Source: Akkermansiaceae bacterium (lineage in GTDB: Bacteria > Verrucomicrobiota > Verrucomicrobiia > Verrucomicrobiales > Akkermansiaceae). From it: a stretch of DNA of 64,000 nucleotides. The notes below the pieces were generated by a model. The model worked only from the letters and a program-made list of their open reading frames with translations. It was not told the DNA's origin and made no database searches. The position numbers and the translations under genes are program-made. The stretch covers positions 186,001 through 250,000 of the forward strand of contig JAGYIT010000006.1 in assembly GCA_018402445.1 (NCBI GenBank). The letters run 5' to 3'. This document shows positions 9,718 through 18,891 of the stretch, in pieces (within the stretch, counting starts at the first letter, position 1; each line of letters starts with the position of its first letter).

Positions 9718-11265
9718 TTATCCGTTGATGGTTTGCTCCAGGAGCTTCCTGAAATCCGTGAGCGCGGTCGAGTATTTACCGGCCAAAGTCGTATCGGGTA
9801 GCAGCAGAGAATCCGCCGCCGGTTTGCAGAAAACGGTTTCAAGCGCGACGAGGTCGTGCCCGCCCGCCGCCGCGGCAATCAGCGCGGCACCCAAAGCCGC
9901 CGAGTTCGCGACCTCCAGCCGTTCCACGGGAGCCTGGAACACATCCGCGACGAGCTGGGCGATGCCGTCGTTTTTCGAGGCGCCACCCGTGAGACGGATG
10001 CGCTCGGTGGCGACGCCCATCCACTCGGAATGAAGCTTCATGTTGAGGAACTGCCCCTCCAGCAGCGAGCGGATACGCAGCGCGGGTGTCGGCTCGTCCG
10101 AGAAACAGGTGACGGGCGTTTCGAAATCATGTCGCGGCGTGATCTCCGCGCCGTAGAAGGGCAAGGTCAGGTTTTTTCCGGCGGAATCCACCGTGGCGGC
10201 GAGCGCCTCTTTCTCGAAAGCCGACCAGTCCGCGCCGAGCTCGTCTCGTAGTGCCTCGCGGGCGAGGGAACCGTTGCGGAAACAGATCAGCGACATGAAG
10301 CCGCCCGCCGGGTTGCCGAAGACGTGGCCGTAGCCCTGCGGATCAGTTTTGGGTTCGTCCATCGCCGCGAAAAACGTATCGCTGGTGCCCAGCGAAATCA
10401 CCGCCTGACCCGGTGAGGTCGCCCCCATGCCGACGAGCGAGGCGGGGTTGTCGCCGGTGAACGGGCAGACACGGCAACTACTGGAAATGCCGTATTTCTT
10501 GGCGAAGTAGGCGGAGACCGTCCCTTGCGGCGTTAGGCAAGAGGCGGGAGGCAAAAGTTTTTCCGCAAGGTTCGGCGCGGTCGCCGCGAGCAGCCCGGAA
10601 TCCCATCCAAGCTCGGAGAGGTTGAGCAGGTTCATGCCCGCGCCGTCGCCGAAGTCGATGGGCAGCGGCTTCCCGGCGAGGACGGAGGCGATGAAGGAGC
10701 TGACGAGATGGATCCTTTTCGTGGCGGCGTAAGCGGCGGGATCCGTTTTGGAAAATTTCTGGATCTGCGGCCCGGTGAAGCGTTCGATTGCGATGGAGCC
10801 GGAACGCGCGCAAACCTCGGCGGCTCCTCCCGTGGCGGCGGTGATTTCCGCGCATTCCGCGCCCGTGGAGGTGTCCATCCAGATCGGCGAGGTGTTCCGG
10901 GAAAGTTGATTTCCGAGCTGCTTTGCTAGGTCTTGTGATGGATTCAGGGTTGCGAGCGCATCGTCAAAACCTCCACCCACATACACCGAGCCATGCTGCT
11001 GGCCGGAACCGGCGATGACCCGAATGCGGGAAAGATCCACCTCTGCGGTAAGCCGCGCGAAAAGCAGGTCGAGCGCGTCGAGCCACATCCGGGGATCGGC
11101 GTGGACCTCGCCGTTTTTTCCGCCCGGTATGAAGCCGCTGGGAGCGCCGTAATCCGGCAAATCCACTCCGAAGTTCACCGAACAGCTCGCGGCGATTTTC
11201 CCGACCACCGCATCGATGACGACAGCGCTGAGGGATTGGGTGGATGAATCGAGGCCAAGGAACAT
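9718..11265 (-). CDS. FGGY-family carbohydrate kinase (xylulokinase-like)
   Basis: MFLGLDSSTQSLSAVVID, PFTGDNPASLVGMG, ISLGTSDTFFA, RIRLTGGASKNDGIAQLVADVF. Confidence 0.85.
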   Translation of the reverse strand: MFLGLDSSTQSLSAVVIDAVVGKIAASCSVNFGVDLPDYGAPSGFIPGGKNGEVHADPRMWLDALDLLFARLTAEVDLSRIRVIAGSGQQHGSVYVGGGFDDALATLNPSQDLAKQLGNQLSRNTSPIWMDTSTGAECAEITAATGGAAEVCARSGSIAIERFTGPQIQKFSKTDPAAYAATKRIHLVSSFIASVLAGKPLPIDFGDGAGMNLLNLSELGWDSGLLAATAPNLAEKLLPPASCLTPQGTVSAYFAKKYGISSSCRVCPFTGDNPASLVGMGATSPGQAVISLGTSDTFFAAMDEPKTDPQGYGHVFGNPAGGFMSLICFRNGSLAREALRDELGADWSAFEKEALAATVDSAGKNLTLPFYGAEITPRHDFETPVTCFSDEPTPALRIRSLLEGQFLNMKLHSEWMGVATERIRLTGGASKNDGIAQLVADVFQAPVERLEVANSAALGAALIAAAAGGHDLVALETVFCKPAADSLLLPDTTLAGKYSTALTDFRKLLEQTING

Positions 11266-11306
11266 GCGCGGAGTTTTCGGCGAGACCCGGATCATTCAAG
11301 TACGAA

Positions 11307-11343
11307 ACAAAAAAAGGGCGGCTGCCGAAGCAACCGCCCTTTG
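11307..11343 (-). terminator. Rho-independent terminator of the porin gene
   Basis: On the minus strand aaagggcggttgcttcggcagccgccctttttttg: GC-rich hairpin plus T run, 26 nt after the stop at 11369. Confidence 0.85.
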
Positions 11344-11368
11344 GAATCATCAGTTCGTTAACTTCCGA

Positions 11369-12088
11369 TTAGAAGCTGACGGCGAGGCTCACACCGCCCC
11401 AGAACTCATTCTTGGAACCAAAATAGAACGACGTAGGCGTGTCGCTGAGGCTCCAGGAGTGGGCGAGGTAAGGCGAGAGGGTCGCCGTTTCGGTGAACGC
11501 CCAGTCAAGGGAGACCTTGGTGGTGAGGTGGGCGAGATCGCCTTCCTCAACAAGGTAGCCGAGCTTAGCGCCGGTGTTCAGCGTGAGGCAAGGGCTGAGC
11601 TCGAAGCCTTTTGAGGCACCGGCCTCAAGGTAGCCGTCGGAGCCGGAACCCACATCCTCGATTTCCCAGAAGTAGGTGAGGGAGGTTTCAACACCGAAGA
11701 ATTCCTTCGAAGCGGAGAAATAAATTTCCTGGGCATCGAAACCGGTGGCTCCTACCGAATTCGGGAAGTGGTAGTAGATGTAGCCGACGGCGAAGGTCGC
11801 GAAGCCAAGGTCTTTGGAAACTTCGGCGAAGAGGTCGAGCTCTTCGAAGTCACCTGGGGCATTGTCCCAAGTTGCATACCATGCTCCGGCGCTAACGCCG
11901 AACCCGGCTACTTCGGTTGAAGCGGCGATACCGACTTCGATCAGATCCGTGCCCAAGTCAAGTCCGCGGAAGATGTAGTCCGTGGAGTAACCGGTGTGGA
12001 TTTCGTATTCGACTTCAGCCGAGGCGTTGCCAGCCACGAGGGCGGAGGCAGCGGCCAGGGCGCCAATTGTTTTGCAGTAGTTTTGCAT
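11369..12088 (-). CDS. Putative TorF-type outer-membrane porin/beta-barrel protein
   Basis: Signal peptide MQNYCKTIGALAAASALVAGNASA, then VEYEIHTGYSTDYIFRGLDLG and alternating strands ending FWGGVSLAVSF. Confidence 0.75.
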   Translation of the reverse strand: MQNYCKTIGALAAASALVAGNASAEVEYEIHTGYSTDYIFRGLDLGTDLIEVGIAASTEVAGFGVSAGAWYATWDNAPGDFEELDLFAEVSKDLGFATFAVGYIYYHFPNSVGATGFDAQEIYFSASKEFFGVETSLTYFWEIEDVGSGSDGYLEAGASKGFELSPCLTLNTGAKLGYLVEEGDLAHLTTKVSLDWAFTETATLSPYLAHSWSLSDTPTSFYFGSKNEFWGGVSLAVSF

Positions 12089-12385
12089 AGTGTTGTTGTT
12101 GTTTTTCGGTTGCTGGTAGCGTCCCTGACTGAGCCGTTGTGGTTCAGAGAAGGATGGTTTGTGGTTAGCATCCGGCGTACCAATGTTTGCTGGCTGCCAT
12201 CCGCTAGGCAGGTATTTAACCAAACCTAAGGATTTGTCCAGATAAATTTTGGCACGAGTTTGCCTCGCACGAACTAGAGCTAGTCCCATGATTTTCGGCT
12301 GGCAAGTCCTTTTGGAGGATTTTTCGGTCGAGATGGGTAAGTGATAATCTGGTGATTTCGGGGATGGATAGAGAAGAGCAGGTGT

Positions 12386-12401
12386 TGGCACGGGGTTTGC
12401 T
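12386..12401 (+). promoter_or_regulatory. Candidate sigma-54 promoter of amt
   Basis: TGGCACGGGGTTTGCT matches TGGCAC-N5-TTGCW, with GG and GC separated by exactly 10 nt, ~85-95 nt upstream of the amt start. Confidence 0.7.
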
Positions 12402-12495
12402 AGGAGGATGTTGCTGTCTCTCGTGACGACTCATCGATACGGGAAACACAGCGAAATATCCGACAACCCCGACCAATATGACCAGACGACATCCA

Positions 12496-14004
12496 ATGAT
12501 ATTGCGAGCCCTCTCCCTAGCGGCGGCGGCTTGCTTCGCAGTGCCCCTCATGCCAACGACCGGATACGGTCAGGAGGAGGAGGCCCCCCCCGCGCCCACC
12601 GCAGAACTGGCGGCACCCGAGGCTCCGGAGGAAACGCCGGCTGCCTCCGGCACGACCTCTGCCGAGATCGCTGCAGCGGCCGCCAGTGCGGCCGCCGCCG
12701 AAGAGATCGCGGCCGAGGTGGGCGAGGACGACCAGAAGGCTCCCGCTTATCTGGAGCTGCTCGAAGCGCAGGGCGATTACGCCTACGCGTTCGACTTCTT
12801 CACGACCTCGATGCTCTGGACGGTGATCGCCGCCGCATTGGTGTTCATCATGCACCTCGGTTTCGCGACTCTGGAAGCAGGTCTTTGCCAGCAGAAGAAC
12901 GTGGTGAACGTCCTCTTCAAGAACGTCTTCATCATCTGCATTGGCTTGCTCACCTATGCGTTCATTGGTTTCAATACCCACTATCCCGGAGATTTCAACG
13001 GCTTCTTCAAGCTGGGAGGTCCGTTGTCAGACGGCAATGTCGATGATACCTTCGGCTACGGTGGCGTTTCATTGGCGATGACCGGCTACGGTGACTTCAT
13101 TTTCCAAGCGATGTTCGCCGCAACGGCCGCGACGATCGTTTCCGGTGCGGTCGCGGAGCGGGTGAAACTTAGCAGCTTCATGATCTTCGCTACGATCCTC
13201 GTGGCTCTTGGCTACACGATTGCCGGGTCCTGGCATTGGGGTGGGGGTTTCCTCTCTGGCCTTGCGGTTCCGTTCAAGGACTTCGCGGGTTCCACCGTGG
13301 TTCATGGATTCGGCGGTGCGGCCGCGCTGGCATGTGTTCTCCTTCTCGGCGCACGTCGCGGAAAATACACGAAGGATGGCATCAAGCCGATCATTGGCCA
13401 CAGCATGCCCCTCGCCACGATCGGCGTGTTCCTGCTGTTCTTTGGCTGGTTCGGATTCAATGGTGGTTCCGTTCTTTCCGCCGCTCCTGGTCCGCTCGGG
13501 CTGGTATTTACCACTACCGCCCTCGCAGCGGCAGCAGGCGGCATCACCTCGATCTTCACTTCATGGATTGTTCTCAAGAAGCCCGATCTCTCCATGGCGC
13601 TCAACGGTATCTTAGCTGGTCTTGTGAGTATCACCGCAGCGGCTGATATTGTTTCTCCGATATCTGCGATCATCGCGGGTGCCATCGGCGGCATCTTAGT
13701 GGTGTTCTCGATCTTGTTCTTCGACAAGGTCAAGATCGACGATCCGGTCGGCGCGATCTCCGTCCACGGTGTCTGCGGCATCTGGGGAACACTTGCTGTA
13801 GCTGTCTTCGGTGGTTCTGACTTCAGTTTCCTTTCGCAGATCATTGGGATCGTCTCGGTTTACGGATTCGCGTTCGTCTTCTCGCTCATCGTCTTCGGCA
13901 TCATTAAAGCCGTGATGGGTGTCCGGGTTGATGAGCAGGAAGAAGCAGAAGGCCTCGACGTTGCCGAGCATGGCTCACCGGCTTACAGCGACGGCCACTC
14001 ATAA
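12496..14004 (+). CDS. amt: Ammonium transporter
   Basis: TM protein with FATLEAGLCQQKNVVNVLFKN, AGSWHWGGG, DFAGSTVVHGFGGAAAL, DDPVGAISVHGVCGIWGTLAV; N-terminal signal peptide and acidic/Ala-rich linker. Confidence 0.95.
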   Translation: MILRALSLAAAACFAVPLMPTTGYGQEEEAPPAPTAELAAPEAPEETPAASGTTSAEIAAAAASAAAAEEIAAEVGEDDQKAPAYLELLEAQGDYAYAFDFFTTSMLWTVIAAALVFIMHLGFATLEAGLCQQKNVVNVLFKNVFIICIGLLTYAFIGFNTHYPGDFNGFFKLGGPLSDGNVDDTFGYGGVSLAMTGYGDFIFQAMFAATAATIVSGAVAERVKLSSFMIFATILVALGYTIAGSWHWGGGFLSGLAVPFKDFAGSTVVHGFGGAAALACVLLLGARRGKYTKDGIKPIIGHSMPLATIGVFLLFFGWFGFNGGSVLSAAPGPLGLVFTTTALAAAAGGITSIFTSWIVLKKPDLSMALNGILAGLVSITAAADIVSPISAIIAGAIGGILVVFSILFFDKVKIDDPVGAISVHGVCGIWGTLAVAVFGGSDFSFLSQIIGIVSVYGFAFVFSLIVFGIIKAVMGVRVDEQEEAEGLDVAEHGSPAYSDGHS

Positions 14005-14089
14005 TTTCCCGCAAGGGTAGTTTCACAAACGGGCGGGCTGGAAACAGTTCGCCCGTTTTCGTTTGCCCCTGCGGTGGGATCGGATAGCA

Positions 14090-14569
14090 ATGGCCGTGAT
14101 GAAACGTCCGCTCCTGCGCCTGTCGATCGCCGCGTTGCTGGTCGCCGTGACGTTTCTTGCCGTGAAGATCTGGATGGGTAGATACGACCGCGCTCCGGAT
14201 CCCCGCGCTCGCTACCGGATCGAGGCCGCGCGCCTTGAGAGCGACCGCTCTTATCTATGGCTGGAAATCCACCTCCGGAAAAACGGCGACAAGGATCACG
14301 ATATGCTCCAGCCCGTTCTGCTGGTCACGGCGGATGGGGCGGAGCACGAACCCGCCGACACGACTTTCGGCGGTGGGCCGGAAAAAGGTTTCACGGATAT
14401 CTGGTTCAAGTTCTGGCTGGATGAGCGCGGAGATGGAGGGAAAATCGATCTCCGCATGAATGGCGGGACGCTGCGGGTGAAAACGAACGCAGGCGCGCCC
14501 ACCTTCGACAAGGACGGCAAGGCGGTGATGAAATCCGCGGATTGGGGAAAAACATGGCTTGGCTTCTGA
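14090..14569 (+). CDS. Hypothetical single-TM protein
   Basis: MAVMKRPLLRLSIAALLVAVTFLAVKIWMG... and its end overlaps the coaX start. Confidence 0.5.
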   Translation: MAVMKRPLLRLSIAALLVAVTFLAVKIWMGRYDRAPDPRARYRIEAARLESDRSYLWLEIHLRKNGDKDHDMLQPVLLVTADGAEHEPADTTFGGGPEKGFTDIWFKFWLDERGDGGKIDLRMNGGTLRVKTNAGAPTFDKDGKAVMKSADWGKTWLGF

Positions 14570-15297
14570 TCGACAACTCGAACACCCGCACCAAGCTCGC
14601 CCTCGGTGACGCGAACGGCCTGCTGGCATGGCGGGCGGTGATCCCGACGGCCGCTCTCTCCGCCGAAACGCTTGCCGCCGCAGTCGGTGAAATCAACTTC
14701 GACGCGGTCGCCTGCGCCTCCGTGGTGCCGGAAAAGGCGGCGTGGCTCGCGGGGCATTTCAGCGGCCGCCCTTTCCATAACGTCACCTCACGCAGCCCGC
14801 TCGGCTTCGGTTTCTCCGTGCCGCAGCCGGAAACTCTCGGAGCCGACCGCCTCGCGAACGCCGCGGCGCTGAAAAACAAATATGGCAGTCCCGGCATCGC
14901 CATCGACTTCGGCACGGCAGTCACCTTCAGCGTGCTTTCCCCGGACGGAGATTTTGCGGGCGGAGCGATCGCGCCCGGCATGGCGGCGATGACCGGCTAC
15001 CTCGCCGACCGCACCGCGCAGCTCCCATGGGTTGATCTTTCCGAACCCGCCTCGCCCATCGGCGCGACCACCGCCGAGGCCATCCTTTCCGGCGCGGTCA
15101 TCGGCCACCGGGGCATGGTTCGGGAAATCCTGCGGGAAATTATTTCCGCGTGTGGAGACCCGCCCAAGGTCGTGGCCACCGGCGGCGGTGCGGAATTCGG
15201 ATCAAAAGGCATTGCCGAAATCGATGCGACCGATCCCGAACTCACGCTGGAAGGCGTGCGCCTGATTGCGTCAAAAGTATTCGTATCCGCAGGATGA
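14554..15297 (+). CDS. coaX: Type III pantothenate kinase
   Basis: MAWLLIDNSNTRTKLAL, LGADRLANAAAL, AIDFGTAVTFSVLSPDGDFAGGAIAPG, VVATGGGAEF. Confidence 0.92.
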   Translation: MAWLLIDNSNTRTKLALGDANGLLAWRAVIPTAALSAETLAAAVGEINFDAVACASVVPEKAAWLAGHFSGRPFHNVTSRSPLGFGFSVPQPETLGADRLANAAALKNKYGSPGIAIDFGTAVTFSVLSPDGDFAGGAIAPGMAAMTGYLADRTAQLPWVDLSEPASPIGATTAEAILSGAVIGHRGMVREILREIISACGDPPKVVATGGGAEFGSKGIAEIDATDPELTLEGVRLIASKVFVSAG

Positions 15298-15324
15298 GCG
15301 TAGCACCACCACATTTGGAGATTT

Positions 15325-15461
15325 AACCGCGAATGCACGCGAATGAGGGCGAATTTTTGAAAATGAATGATTTTAGTTTTCCTGTGCAGGGGACATGTAG
15401 CCAAACCGAAAGCTCTCGGAATTTTTTCTTCATTAGCGGCCATTCGCGTGAATTCGCGGTT
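15325..15461. repeat. Imperfect inverted-repeat element in the coaX-ROK gap
   Basis: aaccgcgaatgcacgcgaatg (15325 onward) matches the reverse complement of cattcgcgtgaattcgcggtt (ending 15461) at ~20/21 positions. Confidence 0.65.
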
Positions 15462-15544
15462 TACTCTTTTAGAATGATGCAGCCTGAGAACGAGCGGATT
15501 TGTTGTGGCTCTCTCCCCCGTCACCGCATAGGCAGGGCGCGGAA

Positions 15545-16489
15545 ATGAGCGAATCCCCCTTGGCTATAGGCATCGACTTCGGAGGCACCAGCGTGAAAAC
15601 AGGTGTCGTGCGCGGCGGCGAGATCATCGATCACGCACCGCCCATTGCGACCCAAGATTTTAGCCGAGCCGATGAGATCATCGCGGCCATCGTCCGCACC
15701 GTTAGCGACCTGCGCACGCGCCACGAGGGCATCTGCGCGGTCGGCATCGGCGTGCCGGGCTTCGTGGATTTCGAAAGGGGCGTCATCTTCGATCTCACCA
15801 ACGTCCGCGGCTGGGCGAATGTCCCGCTGCGCGAAAAGCTCTCGCAAGCCCTCGGCCTGCCCGTCTCCGCCGACAACGATGCGAACTGCATGGCCTTTGC
15901 CGAGTGGAAACTGGGAGCCGGTAAAGGCCGCGACCACCTCATTTGCGTCGCTCTTGGGACGGGTGTCGGCGCGGGCGTCATCGCGAACGGGCGGATGGTG
16001 CGCGGCGCGAATTTCGGGGCGGGCGAGATCGGCCAGACATCTATCGACTACCAGGGTCGCCCGGGTCATTACGGAAACTTCGGCGCGCTGGAGGACTATA
16101 TCGGCAACCGCGAGATCGCTCGCGACGCGCAGGCCGCCTACGAAGCCGCCGGCATCGCCCGGGGAATCGAGGACTGCTCGCCCCACGCCCTTGCCGAGGC
16201 AGCGCGGAGCGGCGACGTGATCGCGCGGGCGCATTGGGATCTCATCGGGCGCATGTTCGCCACCGCGATGATGAACGCCTGCTGGCTGCTCAACCCCGAG
16301 GCGCTCGTCATCGGCGGCGGCGTCGCCCGCGCCGGGGATCTGCTTTTCACGCCTTTTCGCGAGCATTTGCTCCGCCAGCTTTCCGGTCCGTTCCGCGATG
16401 GCCTTGCCATCCTGCCCGCCGCCTTCGGCCATGAGGCGGGCACCGTGGGAGCCGCCGCGCTTGCGCTGGAGGAAGCCGGATTTCAGTGA
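15545..16489 (+). CDS. ROK-family sugar kinase (glucokinase-like)
   Basis: AIGIDFGGTSVKTGVV, VSADNDANCMAFAEWKLGAGKGRDHLICVALGTGVGAGVI, GEIGQTSID, PEALVIGGGVARAG. Confidence 0.9.
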   Translation: MSESPLAIGIDFGGTSVKTGVVRGGEIIDHAPPIATQDFSRADEIIAAIVRTVSDLRTRHEGICAVGIGVPGFVDFERGVIFDLTNVRGWANVPLREKLSQALGLPVSADNDANCMAFAEWKLGAGKGRDHLICVALGTGVGAGVIANGRMVRGANFGAGEIGQTSIDYQGRPGHYGNFGALEDYIGNREIARDAQAAYEAAGIARGIEDCSPHALAEAARSGDVIARAHWDLIGRMFATAMMNACWLLNPEALVIGGGVARAGDLLFTPFREHLLRQLSGPFRDGLAILPAAFGHEAGTVGAAALALEEAGFQ

Positions 16490-16527
16490 TCCTTATCGAA
16501 CGAGGTGACGGGATCCGGACCATCCAC

Positions 16528-16651
16528 GGGGAGCACACGCGCCCTCGCGTGTTGTTTCCGACGCCCTCGTCGGAAACCGCGTGGAATGGCGTGGACGGCC
16601 GGTCTTCGGCGAGGGCGCCAAAGACAACACGCGAGGGCGCGTATGCTCCCC
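16528..16651. repeat. REP/BIME-like nested palindrome
   Basis: Outer arms ggggagcacacgcgccctcgcgtgttgt (16528-16555) and acaacacgcgagggcgcgtatgctcccc (16624-16651) are 27/28 complementary; the core cgccctcg/cgagggcg occurs in all four inner and outer arms. Confidence 0.85.
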
Positions 16652-16698
16652 AGGATTCTCGCCGCTGCCTGAATCCTTCAAAACCATTTCATGCGATT

Positions 16699-16881
16699 TT
16701 AGGAAACCCCGCGCACTCGGAAAGGCGGTGCATCCAGCGTATCGCCTGCCTTTTTCCCCACCAGCGCCCGGTAGAGCGGACTCTCCGGGCTCAGCAGCGT
16801 GATCTCCCCGCCTCCGGTGGATTTCAGGCTTCCCTCCCCGCGCTGATCGTCGGTGTTTCTCAGGCGGAAAATGCCGACTGA
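16699..16881 (-). pseudogene. GreA/GreB C-terminal-domain-like short ORF or remnant
   Basis: Minus frame from a GTG overlapping the sulfatase stop: VSSVGIFRLRNTDDQRGEGSLKSTGGGEITLLSPESPLYRALVGKKAGDTLDAPPFRVRGVS; SPLYRALVGKKAGD resembles the Gre-factor C-terminus. Confidence 0.45.
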
Positions 16882-16883
16882 AC

Positions 16884-18389
16884 TCACCACTTCCTGAAAT
16901 CGCCTTTCAGATCCGAGTTCCTGTGGGGCTGCAGGGCTTGGGTCTCGGCGAGGAATGCGTCGATGCGCTGGGAGAGGTCGGCGGTGATGTCGGGCTGGTC
17001 GGCGGCGAGGTTGTTTTTCTCGCCGGGAACGGCCTCGAGGTCGAAGAGTTCGGTGCGCTCGGGCCATTGCCAGCGGATGAGTTTCCATTTCCCGAGGCGG
17101 ACGGCGGTGCCGGGGGAGCCGCCCTGGTTACCCCAATGCGGGTAGTGCCAGAACATCGCGCGACCGCTGGGGGCGGTGTCGGGTTTTTCTAGAAACGGCA
17201 GGAAAGAGACGCCGTCCTTGTGCTGGTCGGGGAGCGGATCGTGGCCGGTGGCGGCGAGGAGGGTGGGGTAGAAATCGGTGGAGTAAACGGGTTCGGCGGT
17301 GGTGGTGCCGCCGTTTCCGGTGGCGGGGTTTCGCACGATCAGGGGGACGCGGATGCCGCCCTCGTAAAGCCAGCCTTTTCCGGCGCGGTAGGGAAGGTTC
17401 GTGGTGGGGGAGCCTTCGGAGGTGGAGAGGCCGCCGTTGTCGGAGGTGAAGACGACGATCGTGGTTTCCGCGAGGCCGTTTTCCTCCAGCGCGTCGAACA
17501 CCTGCCCGCAGGCGGAGTCCATGGCCTCGATCATGGCGGCATAGATGGCGTGGGAGTGGACGGTGCGGTTCTCGCGCGGCGGCTCGGGGGCGAAGGTGTC
17601 GCCGAGACCCATGCGTTTGCGTTTCGCCTCATACTTTTTCACGAGGACGTCGGGAGCCATCAGCGGGGTGTGGACGGCGTAGAAGGAAAGGTAAGCAAGG
17701 AAGGGCATGTCCTTGTTCGCCTTGATAAAACCCGCCGTCTCGCGGCCGAGGCGCTCGGTGAGGTGCTCGCCGGGCGGGCCGTCCTTGATCTGCGGGTTTC
17801 CGTAGGGGGAGAAATATTTCTTTCCGCCGTAGGGTCCGCCGCCGCTCTGGCCGCCGATATTAATATCGAACCCATGATCCTGCGGGAAATGCCCCTCCGG
17901 GCCGAGGTGCCACTTCCCTGCGAAAAAAGTGGAGTAGCCGTGCTTTTTGAAAGCCTGCGCGAGGGTGGTGGTGCCGTCCGGCAGGTGGCCGAGGTAGGGC
18001 GCGGGCCAGAGCGGATACTTGTGGCGGCCGTTGAGGTTTTTCCCGGACTCCAGGAAATCCCGCACCGGATCATAGTCCGCCGGGATCGCGCCGTAAAACT
18101 GGTTGGGCGCGCCGAAGTAGTTCGTGTTCCGCGTGCGTGCGGGGTTCTGGCCGGTCATAACGGCGGAGCGGGTGGGGGAGCAGACCGGACAGCTCGCGTA
18201 GCCGTTGGCGAAAGTGACGCCTGTCCGCGCAAGCTTCTGTAGGTGCGGGGTTTCGTAGAACATGTCGCTGCCGTCCAGATTCAGATCCGTCACGCCCAAG
18301 TCGTCGGCGATGATGAAGACGATGTTGCGGGGCTTTTCGGCGGCGTGGAGGAGAGGGGCGAGGAGGAGCGATATAAAAACTGCTTTCAT
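16884..18389 (-). CDS. Secreted sulfatase (arylsulfatase family)
   Basis: Signal peptide, NIVFIIADDLGVTDLNLDG, FGly motif CSPTRSAVMTGQ, GKWHLG, DNGG. Confidence 0.93.
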   Translation of the reverse strand: MKAVFISLLLAPLLHAAEKPRNIVFIIADDLGVTDLNLDGSDMFYETPHLQKLARTGVTFANGYASCPVCSPTRSAVMTGQNPARTRNTNYFGAPNQFYGAIPADYDPVRDFLESGKNLNGRHKYPLWPAPYLGHLPDGTTTLAQAFKKHGYSTFFAGKWHLGPEGHFPQDHGFDINIGGQSGGGPYGGKKYFSPYGNPQIKDGPPGEHLTERLGRETAGFIKANKDMPFLAYLSFYAVHTPLMAPDVLVKKYEAKRKRMGLGDTFAPEPPRENRTVHSHAIYAAMIEAMDSACGQVFDALEENGLAETTIVVFTSDNGGLSTSEGSPTTNLPYRAGKGWLYEGGIRVPLIVRNPATGNGGTTTAEPVYSTDFYPTLLAATGHDPLPDQHKDGVSFLPFLEKPDTAPSGRAMFWHYPHWGNQGGSPGTAVRLGKWKLIRWQWPERTELFDLEAVPGEKNNLAADQPDITADLSQRIDAFLAETQALQPHRNSDLKGDFRKW

Positions 18390-18772
18390 CCCTCGAACCC
18401 TGTGCTGCGGCATTCCTTTGTCAAAGCGATTCGACTCTCCGAAAAGTTACTCGTCGGCTTTTTCCTCCCCAGCAGATACATCGGAAAGCCCAAACAAATC
18501 GAGATCATCAGCATGAAAGGCCAAGCCTTCACGTTGCCGACGACAGGCGGTGCCGCGATCATGTTTTCCTCGTAAACCCTGTAAAGTTCCGCCGCCTCTT
18601 CCGCATCCTCCTCGCTCACGACAACCCGGATTCCACCGATCACATGCGTGTAAAGCCAGTGCACCTGGGGAGTGTATTCGTCAAAAACATGGGCGGAAAT
18701 CCCCTCGGACTCCAAAAACGAACGGCAAAGATAGGCGTCCTCCCCCTTGTAGAATCGTGCGATGGTTTGCAT
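18386..18772 (-). CDS. DUF2007-like protein with C-terminal TM
   Basis: MQTIARFYKGEDAYLCRSFLESEGISAHVFDEY...GGIRVVVSEEDAEEAAEL; overlaps the sulfatase start (ATGA-type coupling). Confidence 0.65.
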   Translation of the reverse strand: MQTIARFYKGEDAYLCRSFLESEGISAHVFDEYTPQVHWLYTHVIGGIRVVVSEEDAEEAAELYRVYEENMIAAPPVVGNVKAWPFMLMISICLGFPMYLLGRKKPTSNFSESRIALTKECRSTGFEG

Positions 18773-18891
18773 GGCTGCGATACGGATAATCGTTGCCACC
18801 CGCCGATATGGAAAGCGGGAAAACAGCCGCATCGGCGAACATTTCCCCGATGCTGGACAAACCGCAATCTCTCCCCGAACATCCGCGCCCG

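Noticed and set aside
12250-12264. Second sigma-54-like site TGGCACGAGTTTGCC
   Set aside because: GG to GC spacing is 9 rather than 10 nt, which sigma-54 does not normally tolerate.
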